This document shows, in pieces, positions 24,082-36,451 of a stretch of DNA of 64,000 nucleotides. The notes beneath the pieces are model-generated. The model worked only from the letters and a program-made list of their open reading frames with translations. It searched no databases and was not told the DNA's origin. The first letter of the stretch is position 1. Each line of letters starts with the position of its first letter. Made by a program: the position numbers and the translations under genes. The stretch spans positions 15,190,001 through 15,254,000 of the forward strand of contig CM033121.1 of NCBI GenBank assembly GCA_019321725.1, written 5' to 3'. The DNA comes from Paulownia fortunei. Taxonomy: Eukaryota > Streptophyta > Magnoliopsida > Lamiales > Paulowniaceae.

Positions 24082-25787
24082 TGTGATACCCAAACCTCTT
24101 ACTACTTACATGGCCACATATAATTCATGCATTACATGTTAATTACGTGCTATTTACATTGGTATGCCATCATATAATTCATTTTATTTTATACGGCATT
24201 GTTAACCATTAAACTTAATTTTGAAGCTCTCGCACGGTATTAATTATCGAATCCCCTAATCTAAGTGGTTGATTTTGTATTGAGATAAGAAAAAATTTAG
24301 GTATCAATATAGTGAATAGTGCTAGGTTACACATGGTAACCTTAGGAGTTCAAAAGGTGTCACCGAAAAGTTTATAGAAAGGGAGTCGGTTCAATCATGA
24401 ATTTTAATATTATATGTATATTTAAATCATACACTTGGACAACTAGACATACAATAATATAATTTAAATGTTATATAACTAGGTTCATAGGCTTGTAACA
24501 CTTTCGGTGCACAAACTTATCAATCGGGCAAGAACCGATGATTTTTTGGGTGAAGAACCTAATGAACGGACATAGGAATTAGCTACGGGAATGAATGGTG
24601 ATGAAGATAGGTTGAAACCAAATAAGAATATGTGAGACACTCAAGATTAGGGCTGTAAGATAAGGGAAAAAATCAGATTATACCATTACATGTCACCTCA
24701 AGCTTATGCCACCTCATGCTTAGACTTATCAAGCTAGCACCTCAACCTATTCTTCACTCTTAAGCTAACAGCCATGACTTGAACCTTATTCTGAACCATT
24801 TTAGCTTCTAAATACGTAGAAAAATATCTCTAAATAGGTCCTAAGTGATTCTAACCGAAAAAGGAGGCAAAACAAGCAAAGGGAAGGAGAAATAACCAAG
24901 TTCAAGTAGAAAACTGTGCAAGGTGAGCTTAACCTATGGGTTTGGCCTGACTTTCAGATTTATTTTGAGGTTTATTGGCTTATTAAGATTTTAATATTAT
25001 TTATAAATGTGTTAGGATGTTATTAGATAGGATTTGATGCATAAAGAAAGGGTTTGTGGTTGGAAATATTTGATAGAAAACACTTGTGCTAGAAACTGTC
25101 ACCTTGCTGTATTTCTATGTTTTAGGCTTCAAAAGTGTATGTTATGTTGAATAAAACCTGGAATTATCATCATATAAATGTTTATATATGAGTTAAGAGT
25201 ATTGGAATGAATTTTGATCGGTTAGAAATTAAAATAGAGAATGATATTGGAGAAAAACTAAAACTGCCAAAATTGCAAAATCTGTTTTGGTGTGCTGTGA
25301 AGGAGACTGAATTAGGGAAGCTAATCCATTAGTTTAGGCAATAATATAACCTTTTTGTCTCTATGTATATGTTATATAAGTGTGGTAAAAAGTTGGGAGA
25401 GATTGAATATACGTAAGGGTGCCAAAACCATTAATGTTGTGAAGTGTGCAAAACTGTCACGGTAGAAAACAATCTATTTCAGTATGTTGTGAAGAGAGTA
25501 GAACTTGGGAAGCTATATCCATGAGTTTTAGAAATTCTATGATATGGTTACATTTATATACATGTTATCTAAGTGTGGTAAAAATTTGGGAGTGATTGGA
25601 TATGTTTAGGGATGTCAAAATTATCATGCAACTAAATTGGATAACAAGTAAATATGAAAATGTGAATCTGTCCCATTTGATAATTTAACATATCTCAACC
25701 TAGACATGTTGCTATTGAGTGTTAACAATTAGGTACATGATATTAGAGTTATAATACTTCAATTATATGATGTTTACATATATCTAA
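24082..25787 (+). repeat. G2 LTR, copy A, first part
   Basis: Begins TGTGATACCC after ATATG, the same insertion point as the complete G2 at 40868. It matches 40868-42570 closely. It is split at 25787 by a solo LTR and resumes at 28086. The LTR is non-coding. Its right part and the rest of the element are missing. Confidence 0.87.
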
Positions 25788-28085
25788 TGTAATGCCCAAT
25801 TCTCAATTCTCTCCTATATAGCCAATAATAAGCATTTTGCATGAATTTGCATCTAATCAATGTGTATTATTGAATTATGGCTTACAAATAGCATGATTGC
25901 ACGAACATGAATAATTGTTATTATATGCTTCAGTTATGATTTAACATGCATTAGTACATGAAATATGAGATCAAACTTTCATTTCTTAATTTAACATATT
26001 CCTTAAGTGCCCTTTTTGCAGTGAAAAGCTCGGTATCTCGGTTAAGGAAGATTGATGTGTTGAATGGCTATGAAATGAATTATTTGTATTGCTCCATACT
26101 AGTTATATGCTAAAGTGACTAATTGTCTAAATATTTACTTGAAATATGTTACATTGGCTAAGAACTAAAAGAATGCACAATGGTGCAATTTGATTGGTTG
26201 GTTGACTAGGTTGCATAAAACTATTCTAAACCGCATTGCACTTGATTATAACACCAAAGCGTCAATTTTTGCCATCTCCTTAGCCCATGAACGTGGCTTT
26301 TGGCATGAGAAGACACCAAGCATGATGCAACCAATCATCACCCTCCACTTACCTCTCTTTGAAAGGTCAAAGAAATCATTTTCATCCATATTTCTTGTGG
26401 AAGCACCTCAAAAATGACCAACCCTTATTCTCCTAAGTTTCTCCCAAATTTCTACACTCTCATACTCACAAAAGTTGAATTCAATCCATAGGAATCCATA
26501 GAACACAAGCTAGAACAAGTTTCCATCCTTTTAAGCTTGAAAATCGTTGATTTTGAAGCTTAAATCCAACTTAATCAAGGTATATTCTTTTTCAATGTTT
26601 CTTATGATGAATTTGTAGTATTTTGGATAGTTACATGTTTTAGTATGCTTTTGTATGATTGAAAACTTAAGTAAGTTACACTTGAAGCCAAAACCAAGCT
26701 AGTTAAGCTAATTTTTAGCAAAATTGATAGTCTTGTGAAATTGTTTAATTTACTTGTTTCTATTGATTTTGTAATGCTTATATGGTGTTTGGAAGTTTCT
26801 TTGAATGATTGAAAACAATAGCAATTAGTTTGCTTAATTGAAGGTTAGAATCAATTTAAGTTAGAATCAAGTTTACGTCATTTTAATTCAGATTGTGTTC
26901 ATATTTTAGGGGCTGCCCTAATAATCATATTTGAATTATTAGTTATTTAATGGCTGCCCTAATGTTTAATGTCTTGAATTAGTAGTAAAATATGGAGTAT
27001 GCATTGTTTTTAAGGTTATGTAATTGATATGTAATTCTTTACAAAAGATTGAAAAGTGTATATAAACTTTAACTAGAATAGACTAAATGATTTATAAAAA
27101 GGATATTAAATGGTACATGATTTGATTATGTTAGGCCTTTAACACATCCTATCTTCCAAAGAGATTGGCCTTTTCACCTAGCACAAAGTGGACTTGAGGT
27201 AAGTTGAAGCTTTCATTTGGTGTATCACAAGAATCATATAATGTTTGTTCATGTTTTAATGTTATTGTTGTTGTTTGTCAAATGATGTAATGTTTGATGC
27301 CTTTATGGTTTATGAAGCATGACACTATTAAGAATATAATGAGGTTTTTGAAAAGGAAGTATGGTACTTGATTGATGGTCGGGTAGACGAGGGACGCGGG
27401 AGGGACCGGCGGACCTAACAAATGGTGGCAAATACTTGAGGTTGAAAAACCGATATAGAAAAGCCACAATGAATGAGATAGAATACGGCTAATACCTGAG
27501 GTTGAAAGACCAAGTATGGAAACCCCGTATTGGTTCTCTTATTGGCCAATCATTATGAACAGGTTCCGAAAACTATGGTCTATCACTATTAGTTAAGTAC
27601 CACACTTCAAGGGCCCTAAAGAATGATTTATGAATGAAAATTATTAAATAGAATATTGCATTTAATGATTTATGAGATGTGCATATATGTTATTTGTTAT
27701 TGCATCAGTTTCATCTTACTGAGCCTTTAGCTTATTAGATTCATGTGATGCAGGTGGAAATGTACAGGTTTAGAGGTTGACTAAGTCTCTAGAGCGGTCG
27801 GACAGAGATTTGTTCATATGCCATGCTTCGACATGTTTTGTAGTTTATTTTGAAAAGTCTGTTTTGTTTTTAAATAAGCCGCTTTGTTATGGTTTTGTAA
27901 ACAGATGTACTCAGTTTTGATATATGTATATGGTGTGTTTAAAATGATTCAAGTTCTTTCTCTTATAGCTAAGAATGGGAACTTTTATTAAAAACCATAA
28001 CTCCAGTAAATATGAAAAATTAACATTTCTTGACTTAACTGTATCAGTTTGTTTAGGCTCTGCAGTTAGGTTAAGGGGTATTACA
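25788..28085 (+). mobile_element. Solo LTR of a third gypsy-type family
   Basis: Begins TGTAATGCCC, ends GGGTATTACA, and is flanked by the 5 bp duplication TCTAA (25783-25787 and 28086-28090). The G2 LTR continues without loss across it, as shown by the unbroken copy at 42560-42600. It contains no gag or pol similarity, so it is a single LTR left by recombination between two LTRs. Termini and length (about 2.3 kb) suggest a gypsy chromovirus family. The small ORFs in it (26190, 27278) are chance. Confidence 0.85.
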
Positions 28086-28489
28086 TCTAAGATGAGAAAT
28101 TAAGGTATTGGAGGGACTAGATTGGGTTCTAGTTTGTAAAACCTAGATAGCTTGGTGTTTAAGGTCTCATTGTGATATTTTATGCTTTCAACTTGCCAAA
28201 TTGGGAATTGTGCTTGATGTTGGTAATATTACAGGCTATTTTACATCTAATATTGGAGGGGAACAATAAACAAATGTAGACTAAGCCACCAACCAAGTGA
28301 AAGGTAAGTAAAGATTCATTTGCAACTAAAATGCATAGACATAGTAGATGTGTGAATTATATGTAATATCATAAATCATATGTGCATAGTAGAGGGATCT
28401 CTGTTGAGCATACATACATGGGCATTGTCATTGGCACGTGCATGCATCATATACGAGCATTGTGATAAATCTTGCATTGCACGACATGA
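28086..28489 (+). repeat. G2 LTR, copy A, second part, truncated
   Basis: Continues the G2 LTR from TCTAAGATGAGAAATTAAGG and matches 42567-42970. It stops inside the LTR at ATGA (28486-28489), where Athila gag sequence takes over. About 775 bases of LTR, compared with 42971-43745, are missing. Confidence 0.83.
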
Positions 28490-28933
28490 AAAAGGAAAGG
28501 CAACGAGCTTGATGTTTTCTTCTAAAATGCCAGTTGGTTTCATACTAGAGCACACGACATGAAATTCTTTCATGTGTTTATTTGGATCCTCACCCGCAAA
28601 ACCATGGAATGTGGGCAAAAGATGAATCATCCCAGATTGGAGTTCAAAGCCGGCTTCCAAGTTGGGATATGTGATACACAATGGTTGATTCTCCAAATTG
28701 GGAGCAGCTAACTCCTTCAAGGTTCTATGATTATGTGCCATTTCAATAGTTTCGGGTTGATGAGGAGTTTCAAAATTCAAAGGAAGAGTTTCAAAATCGA
28801 GCTTGGGTGGTGAATTGATTTGAGGTATAGGTGGGAGTGGTGGTAATAGTGGCAGCAGTGTATTCAAGTTAATCCAAATTTGCTCAAGTCTCAACCTCAA
28901 GTCCTCTGATGACATAAAATCTGAAAATAACAA
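28486..28933 (-). pseudogene. Athila-like gag N-terminal fragment
   Basis: Minus-strand frame starting MLFSDFMSSEDLRLRLEQI, followed by a proline-rich stretch, HNHRTLKELAAPN, and LLPTFHGFAGEDPNKHMKEF. It matches the gag start of the complete Athila-like copy (37700-38146). After the residues LVAFPF the frame runs into G2 LTR DNA, so the final residues of the open frame are not gag. It belongs to a second internal region that shares the LTR at 29044-31067. Confidence 0.83.
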
Positions 28934-29019
28934 GAAAACAAACTAAGATAAACTAACAAAAAGAAGTAAGTAAGTAAAATGAAAAACTAAAACAGTTAAT
29001 GAATCAATTAGACGCTTGT

Positions 29020-29037
29020 TCCCCGGCAACGACGCCA
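29020..29037 (-). other. Athila-like primer binding site (tRNA-Asp type), left
   Basis: On the minus strand it reads TGGCGTCGTTGCCGGGGA, one base different from the copy at 38234-38251. It fits the 3' end of plant tRNA-Asp, the usual primer in Athila elements, and lies six bases from the LTR end. Confidence 0.8.
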
Positions 29038-30140
29038 AAAACTTGGTCGGTTGTCGTAGGCCTACCAAATTTAAACCTTACTCTTCAATAAATATTTAAC
29101 GAGTATAGAGCGAGTAAGAGTCGATCCCACGAGGATCAAGGCTAATTGATTTACTATCAACTCAACTAACTAAGAATTTTAACTTAAAACTAAGACTTCA
29201 ACAAGCAAACTCTAGAAATAAACAACAAATATTTGGGGGGGGGGTTGAGTTGATTAACTAAGTCACAGAAATTAAAACTAATTAAAATATAAATCAATCA
29301 AAATCAAAACAACAACAACAATCGATTAAAGTAGGTTGAGGTTTCATTCGCCACCACTAGACAATGAGTTCTAATTTCATATCAATATTATGAATAATTT
29401 GCCAATGAAATTATCAACCGTAGGTAATAAAACTCTACTACCCCAATCTTTCCTTAGTTTCTCGTTAGATAGAACAAGCTCTCTATCTAATTCTCTACCC
29501 ACCAAACAACCTAGAACAAGCTCTCTAGATTTAATCCAATGGATGCATTAAAATAAGAAAGATAGATTGATCTAAGCAACAACCACACAAGCTCGGGTCA
29601 TTTAACTTAGGTTATGTTTTCCATTGCAATTAACAAAAATATCCCATAATCATTAATCACAATTTACTACACATGATTAGAAATTCAAGACAATTACGGA
29701 TCTAAAATCTCTAATCTAGTTGTAAGGAATTCTCAAACTCGATTTGGTTGCGCACCCAAACAAAGCAAGAAAATACCCATAAGACATTAAGTATAGAAAA
29801 ACATAAACAACCTCAATTGGAAAATTGATCAATAATATCAAACATTCAATTACAAAAACTCATGTCTAGGGCTTTGAAATCAACCTCAACCAATAAAGAA
29901 GTTTAGCCTAACATGATAAGAAATGACAAGAGAATAAAAATTAGCAACATTGGGAATCAAAGAAACTTATTGGTTGAAGAAGATAGTTGAGGTTGATGGT
30001 AGATTATGGATGTCTCCTCCTCCAAGCCTCTTCCACTTTTTCTTCCTTGAAGCTCCAAAAACCCCAAGAGTGCTTTCAAAATATGAATGATGTAGAGAGT
30101 GAGTGAATCTAAAAATTGATGTTTTGTTGAGATGATAGTG

Positions 30141-30150
30141 CCTTTTTATA
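30141..30150 (-). promoter_or_regulatory. Athila-like LTR TATA box
   Basis: The minus strand reads TATAAAAAGG. The same word occurs in the other LTR at 39358-39367. It is the likely core promoter of element transcription. Confidence 0.55.
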
Positions 30151-30356
30151 AAGTGTGAGATGGTGATGTGATTTGGTGTAAAGTGTGTAAGATGTGTTGT
30201 GTATTTTGTGTAAAGTGAGGAATATGTGTTGTAAAGTATGTAATTTGTGTGGTTTGATATATGTATCTAGTGTATACATATCACAAACATGTGCCAAAAG
30301 GTGTAAAGGATCGCCACTTGTCACCACTCAAACAAAAACATCACTTTTGTCACATG

Positions 30357-30497
30357 GATGGCGCCTAGGCGCCTGTTTTGGTGCTTAGGTGCCATTTTAT
30401 CTATTTTCAGTCCCTAGGTGCCCTATTTTGGTGCTTAGGCGCCGTGCTCTCTGTTACGTTTGGCGCCTAGGCGCCCTGTTTGGGCGCTTAGGCGCCG
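30357..30497. repeat. GGCGCCTAGGCGCC palindromic repeats in Athila LTR
   Basis: About six half-units of GGCGCCTAGG or GCTTAGGCGCC, separated by CTGTTTTGG-like spacers. The core GGCGCCTAGGCGCC is a perfect palindrome and is much more GC-rich than its surroundings. The same array lies in the other LTR at about 39578-39716. Confidence 0.75.
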
Positions 30498-31067
30498 TTG
30501 CTGCTGTTTTTGTTCCTTCAATTCAGTTTCTGATATGTTTATCCTCTTTCAACTGATGTTTTGACCTCTTTATAGACTGAATTGGTTTTTGTGTCTTCAT
30601 AACAATTGTATCCTATCTGTTTATTTCGTTATCCACTTGAATCAGATCAATATCACATTTGTAGAGAAGTTATGTGACATATACCAAGACTGCCATATCT
30701 AGAAGTTTCAGTGCATGTTTGACTCTTTAACCGAATTTTACTCTTTGAAATCAATTGAATTGGAACAACGTTGAAAACATGAAAGTTGTAGATACATCTC
30801 TTATCTTTCCAATAAGCTAAGAATAAGGTCAATAGAGCTTTGGATCAGACATTTATGCCCAAAATACAAACACTGCTGCCACAGTGGAACCGTGTCAATT
30901 TGGCCCAAGAATGCTTCTTTCAACTTCGTTTTGGCTCATTTTCGATCTTTTCATTCTCAAACTCCTATCATACACAAAATATTAATAAAAACCTATTATT
31001 AACAAGAACAAAGCAAAGAAGACATAGAAGAATTGATACAAATAAATATAAAAATATGCACTTATCA

Positions 31068-32727
31068 AATTCCCCCACACTTAACCTTTGCTCGTCCTCG
31101 AGCAAACCTAAAACAAGACATAAACACAAACTAAGCTAATCCACTTTCGTAGGAAATCACGATTGCATTTAGCACATGCAACAAGCCTTTAAACCCCTAA
31201 GTGGACCATAGAGGACGAGTTGTAGTCTCGTGAGGGCTTCCAGTGGTGATACCCACAAACACCTATGACCTCTAACTTCCAACGATTAATTCTCAGGGAG
31301 CAACGAAGTAATATGATAATAAAATCAAACAAGTGTTGAATTTAACCCTTAGTTATTCAAAAGTCAATAATTTTCCACAACAATCATACTCAAGTGTGTG
31401 TGTGAATAGCCATTGTCAATAGTGATGAAACCATACATGATTCAAATAAGTGAATTCTATAAACCTCACAAAAGCTATCACCCGATTTCTAATGAAAGAG
31501 TCGAACATCATAGGCTCTTACTTTAGCACATATCTCCACTACACCGAAAACACCACATGAAATCAAAAGGTCTTAAACAATGGTTGTAATGGGGCCAAGG
31601 GTAGTGTGTGGCATAAGAAAGAAAGGGATAGGATGCAACAAAAATTCTAAAAACTTCATGAAATGAGAGACATAAATTTCATCAAGGAATGATTCTCATA
31701 ATCCACAAGTTTCAACATTGGGGCCTAATATCATTGTGTTGGACCCTTCTTTATCATTCTCATCAACTTTGCATTATCCCATTTGTAGTTGCAACTCACA
31801 ATAAGTTTTTTTTTTTTGCAACTTTCTTCCATCTTTTCTTTCTTTTTTCTTTTTTTTAGCTCCCCCACACTTATCTTCTATTTCAACCCAAATTTCTTTT
31901 GCAAGCTCACCTTATCATTGAAGTGTCTCTCAAGTTCCAATTCATTTTTAGAACAAGGGTAGGATAATAGTGTATTTAGGCTAGGTAAGAAGATATGGTT
32001 ACCAATGAAATAGCTTATTCAATAAAAGGCTCAAAGTGGCTCACTATGGAGATGTTCTTCTTGGAACATCATAAGGGGAACAAGTTGATTTGGCCATGGT
32101 GCTAGAAAGCCTAGTGCCTTAATCATTTTTCAAGTAATGCTCAATCAGTTGTTCGCCTCGATAGACCTCTGAAAGAGTTCTAATATTCAACTTCCACATG
32201 TCGAAACCTAAGTGATAATTAAAGTGAGGGTATAAGAACTACCTATTTTGACATGTTTGTTTTCATACCAAAGAACATAGCTATTTGTGCAAAAAGAGTT
32301 GAGTATGATCATCACAAAAAATAAATCAACCAAAAAATAACATCAAGGTCTAAAACAACACCTATCGTCAAACAAACCATGTCATTCATGCTCAATTCTC
32401 ATCATAGAAATTGAAGAAGACAAAAATTAAAAAAATTAAAAAAATGTAAGTCTAAATCCTTCCCCCACACTTAATTCTTACATTGTCCTCAATGTAAGCC
32501 TAAGCTACTAAAATAAAGAATTAAATGCAATAGGGTTGGATTATTCACAAACAAAGCAAAATAAAAGAATCATATAAAATAAAATGGATAGAAAGAAAAG
32601 AGAATGAGAGTTAGAGAAATCAAATCTGTGGTTGTAAGCTCTCAATGACTTCTTTTCCATCCGTTGGGTTGCCTCCCAATAAGCGCTTGGTTTAACGTCC
32701 TCAGCCCGACAACGTCTTTTTTTTTTT
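31068..32727 (-). other. Athila-like post-integrase region with polypurine tracts
   Basis: Non-coding region of about 1.65 kb between integrase and 3' LTR, where some Athila elements carry an env-like gene. No such gene is readable here. AGTGTGGGGGA-type tracts (minus strand) occur at about 31069-31083 (the true one, next to the LTR), 31860-31872 and 32461-32473. Near 32665-32695 the minus strand carries AAGCGCTTATTGGGAGGCAA, a conserved non-coding word that I recall from plant Tat/Athila 3' regions. Confidence 0.65.
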
Positions 32728-34042
32728 TCACTCATCAACATATGTTGGCTCATAAATGAGGGTCTCATCTACATTCTCCGATTGAAAATCCTCATAGTAA
32801 GGTTTCAACCTATGGCCATTAACTTTGAATATCTTGTCCGTCTTCAAACTTCGTATTTCAACTGCACCATGAGGAAAGATATTAGAAACAATAAAAGGAC
32901 CAACCCAACGAGAGCGCAATTTACCCAAAAATAACTTAAGACGTGAATGAAATAGAAGAACTTTTTGACCAATGACAAAGTCTTTTCTAGAAATCATCCT
33001 ATCATGAAATGCCTTAGTCTTCTCTTTATAGATCTGGGAATTTTCATAGGCATCATTACGAATCTCCTCAAGCTCTTGGAGTTGTAACTTCCTTTGTTCC
33101 CCTGCTGCATCCATCTCCATGTTGCATTGTTTCACTGCCCACCATGCTTTATGCTCTAGCTCTACCGGAGGTGACAAGGTTTCCCATAAACTAACCGATA
33201 GGGGGACATGCCAATGGGAGTTTTGTAAGCTGTTCGATATGCCCATAAGGCATCATCAAGGCGAATGCTCCAATCTTTCCTATTCATTTTAACCGTTTTC
33301 TCAAGGATAGACTTGATCTCCCTATTGGACACCTCCACTTGCCCACTTGTTTGTGGATGGTATGATGTGAAACTCGATGTGTGATGTTATACTTCTTGAA
33401 AAGAGCTTCCACTGACCTATTGCAAAAGTGGGTGCCTCTATCGCTAATCATAGCCCGGGGCGTGCCAAACCTTGTAAAAATGTGGGACTTGACAAAATGT
33501 ACAATAGTTTTTGAATCATTAGTCCGAGTGGCTTTGGCTTCCACCCACTTTGAGACATAATCGACAGCAAGTATAATGTAAAGATTACCAAAAGAAAGAG
33601 GAAATGGGCCCATGAAATCAATGCCCCAAACATAAAAAATTTCAACAATAAGTATAGGAGTTTGTGGCATTTGATTCCTAGGTCCCAAGTTACCTGTCCT
33701 TTGACACCGATCACAAGACTTGCAATGGCGATAGGCATCCTTGAATAATGAGGGCCAATAGAAACCACTTTCAAGCACCTTAAGGGCAGTCCGTTTTGGT
33801 CCAAAATGTCCACCACATGCAAGGGAATGACAAAATTTTAGAATGGAAATAAAATCACTTTCATGCACGCACCTCCTTATCACTTGATCGGAACAATGCT
33901 TCCAAAGGTATGGATCATCCCAAATGTAGTATTTAGCATCACTCTTGATCTTCTCTTTTTGTGCCTTAGTCAATTCATCCGGCAATTTCCTAGTGACTAA
34001 GAAATTAACAATGTCGGCATACCAAGGGGCTGTCACACTCAT
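32728..34042 (-). pseudogene. Athila-like integrase
   Basis: The first frame (33284-34042, 252 codons) has the zinc-binding H2C2 set at His72, His79, Cys110 and Cys113, then WGIDFMGPF with catalytic Asp142 and [11 protein letters not shown] with Asp201. The frame is lost near 33360, just before the Glu block, and reappears at 32728-33246 with [49 protein letters not shown] and the final GHRLKPYY. At least one frameshift therefore separates the catalytic core from the C-terminal domain. Confidence 0.88.
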
Positions 34043-34044
34043 TG

Positions 34045-35442
34045 CTAGAAGTTGCTCATCCGGAAACCTTCATTTAATGGTAATGCATCTTCCTCATGTA
34101 CCAACCTACTAAGATGGTCCGCAACCAAGTTCTCGGACCCCTTTTTGTCCTTGATTTCCAAGTCAAACTCTTGCATAAGAAGGATCCATCGAATGAGTCG
34201 TGGCTTGGCATCCTTCTTGGTGAGCAAGTACCTAAGGGCTGCATGATCGGAATAAACAATTACTTTTGCACCAATCAAATATGAACGAAATTTTTCTAAA
34301 GCAAAAATAACCGCCAAAAGTTCTTTTCAGTGGTAGAATAGTTGAGTTGGGCATCATTTAAAGTACGTGATGCATAGTAAATGGCATGAGAGTTCGCCCT
34401 ACTCGTTGCCCCAATACGGCACCAACTGCGTAGTCACTTGCATCGCACATAAGTTCAAAAGGAAGTTCCCAATTTGGTGGTTGGATGATAGGTGCTGAGG
34501 TGAGAAGTTCCTTGAGCTTGCTAAAAGCTGTCATGCAATTGTCATCAAACTCAAAAGTCACATCTTTTTGAAGCAATCTACACAAGGGAAGTGCTATTTT
34601 GGAAAAATCTTTAATAAACCTGCGATAAAAACCTGCATGACCAAGAAAAGAGCGAATCTCCCTAACACTTGAGGGTGGGGGTAAGGAACGCACAAGATCA
34701 ATCTTAGATTTATCAACCTCAATCCCTCTAGCAGAGATTACATGCCCCAACACTATCCCTTGATCAACCATAAAATAACATTTCTCCCAATTGAGCACAA
34801 GATTAGTTTCAATGCATCTTTGAAGTACAAGTATAAGGTTATCTAGGCATTTGTCAAATGAATCACCATAAACACTGAAATCATCCATGAATACCTCTAT
34901 GATGTTCTCAATGTACTCGAGAAAATGCTCACCATACACCTTTGAAATGTGGCCGGTGCATTGCAAAGTCCGAATGGCATGCGCCGGTAGGCAAATGTAC
35001 CAAATGGGCAAGTAAAGGTAGTCTTCTCTTGATCCTCCGGAGCAATGACGATTTGATTATACCCTGAGTAGCCATCAAGAAAGCAATAATGAGTATGACC
35101 GGATAATCGTTCAAGCATTTGATCAATAAAAGGTAAAGAAAAATGATCTTTGCGAGTAGAAGAGTTAAGCTTCCTATAATCAATGCAAACTCGCCATCCG
35201 GTTTGAACTCTTTGAGGTACTAACTCTTGACAATCATTTTGTACTACAGTGATGCCGGACTTCTTAGGAACCACTTGGACCGGGCTTACCCACTTGCTAT
35301 CCGAAATGGGGTAGATGACCCCAACATCAAGAAGCTTTAATATCTCTTTCTTCACAACTTCCATCATGGGCGGGTTCAATCGCCTTTGGGCCTCCCTCGT
35401 GGGTTTGGATCCTTCTTCTAGTAAAATTCGGTGCATGCACAT
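34045..35442 (-). pseudogene. Athila-like reverse transcriptase and RNase H
   Basis: RT frame 34897-35442: PTREAQRRLNPPMMEVVKKE, SPVQVVPKKSGIT, WRVCIDYRKLN, FLDGYSGYNQI with the first catalytic Asp, and FGTFAYRRMPFGLCNAPATF. The second frame (34358-35011) carries the catalytic FMDDFSVYG at about 34880-34891, LGHVISARGIEVDKSKI, FLGHAGFYRRFI and the RNase H start CDASDYAVGAVLGQR. RNase H continues in 34045-34317 with [11 protein letters not shown] and VADHLSRL. There are frameshifts at about 34900-35000 and 34320-34360. The catalytic residues themselves are kept. Confidence 0.9.
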
Positions 35443-36448
35443 AGACGGGCTAATTTTTTAATATCGGCAATGGTCCATCCAATAGCCGTCTTGTACTCAC
35501 GGAGCACCCTAACAAGCTTAGCCTCTTGTGTATCGGTGAGATCTTTAGCAATAATAACTGGAAGTGTTTCTTTCTCACCCAAATACACATATTTGAGATG
35601 CTCCGGGAGTGGTTTGAGCTCCAATGTAGGTGCCTGCACCACAGAAGGTAAAAGTCTCTCATTAGTCAATGGCAAAGCAATGTAAGAGATATCATACTTT
35701 GTATTTTGTGAAAATGAGTCCAATCCTTCCACTGCTTCCTCCACATTTTCCAATAGTTGCACATCTATCTTTATCTCTTTCAAGTCCTCCATGTAAAGAT
35801 TATTCCTCAATTCAAAATATTTTGTTGGGTTATAGAATCAATAATATCAACTGCAAAAATGGAATGCACATCACTAGGATACCTCATAGCTTCAAAAATA
35901 TTAAATCTAATTATCTCACCATCAAATTCCATAGACAATGTGCCATCATGAACATCAATTTTAGTTCGAGCTATTTTTAGGAATGGTCTCCCTAAGTGGG
36001 TGTAGGATGTAAGGATCTATCATCTTCCATCTCAAGAATATAAAAATCCGTAGGAAAAACCAATTCATTCACTTGTACCAAAACATCCTCCACAACTCCT
36101 TTAGGGTATGCATTTGATCTATCCGCTAATTGAATAACAACACCAGTTTTTTCTAAAGGGCCTAGATTTAAGGAAACATAAATGGCATATGATGACATTG
36201 ATTGATGCACCTAAATCTAACATGCACTTTTCAAACCTGGTATTACCAATGGTACAAGGGATGGTGAAAGTGCCCGGATCCTTGCACTTTGGAGGGAGTT
36301 TTCTTTGAAGAACCGCTGAAACATTCTCCCCCACACTTACTTTTTCATCCCCTCTCAACTTTCTTTTATTGGTGCACAGCTCCTTGAGAAATTTGGCATA
36401 GCGAGGTACTTGCTTGATGGCATCAAGAAGAGGGATGTTTACCTCCAC
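35443..36448 (-). pseudogene. Athila-like protease and RT lead-in
   Basis: The 36119-36448 frame holds the protease region: PRYAKFLKELCTNKRK, KLPPKCKDPGTFTIPC and CMLDLGASINVI, with the active Asp near 36217. DLGAS in place of D-S/T-G is normal for Athila. A frameshift follows, and the rest of the domain reads in 35992-36210 (SLNLGPLEKTGVVIQLADRS). The 35418-35810 frame carries the Athila lead-in LELKPLPEHLKYVYLGEKE and the EYKTAIGWTIADIK block, which joins the RT frame. Confidence 0.85.
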
Positions 36449-36451
36449 TTT

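Larger units (their letters stand above)
29044..31067 (-). repeat. Athila-like 3' LTR (shared with a partial tandem copy)
   Basis: About 2024 bp, the partner of 38258-40282. It starts TGGTCGGTTGTCG and ends CACTTATCA. To its right lies the polypurine tract of the complete element. To its left lie a primer site and gag start, so this one LTR is 3' LTR for one internal region and 5' LTR for another. A run of G (29236-29245) and a TATA box lie within it. Confidence 0.9.

Noticed and set aside
25788..28085. Considered as a complete small element with its own genes.
   Set aside because: No coding similarity and no internal direct repeats; terminal TG...CA and TCTAA duplications fit a solo LTR.
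30109..30388. ORFs on both strands in the Athila LTR, with twins at 39323-39629.
   Set aside because: They lie in the U3/R region, are low in complexity (GTGTAAAGTGTG-type words), overlap on both strands, and have no known motif.
31068..32727. Env-like gene after Athila integrase.
   Set aside because: Only a 75-codon frame with a conserved non-coding word and a hydrophobic tail is present. No signal peptide and transmembrane pair in a long frame was seen.
33448..33822. 124-codon ORF on the minus strand.
   Set aside because: It is the shifted frame of the Athila integrase, which is clearly coding in the neighbouring frame.
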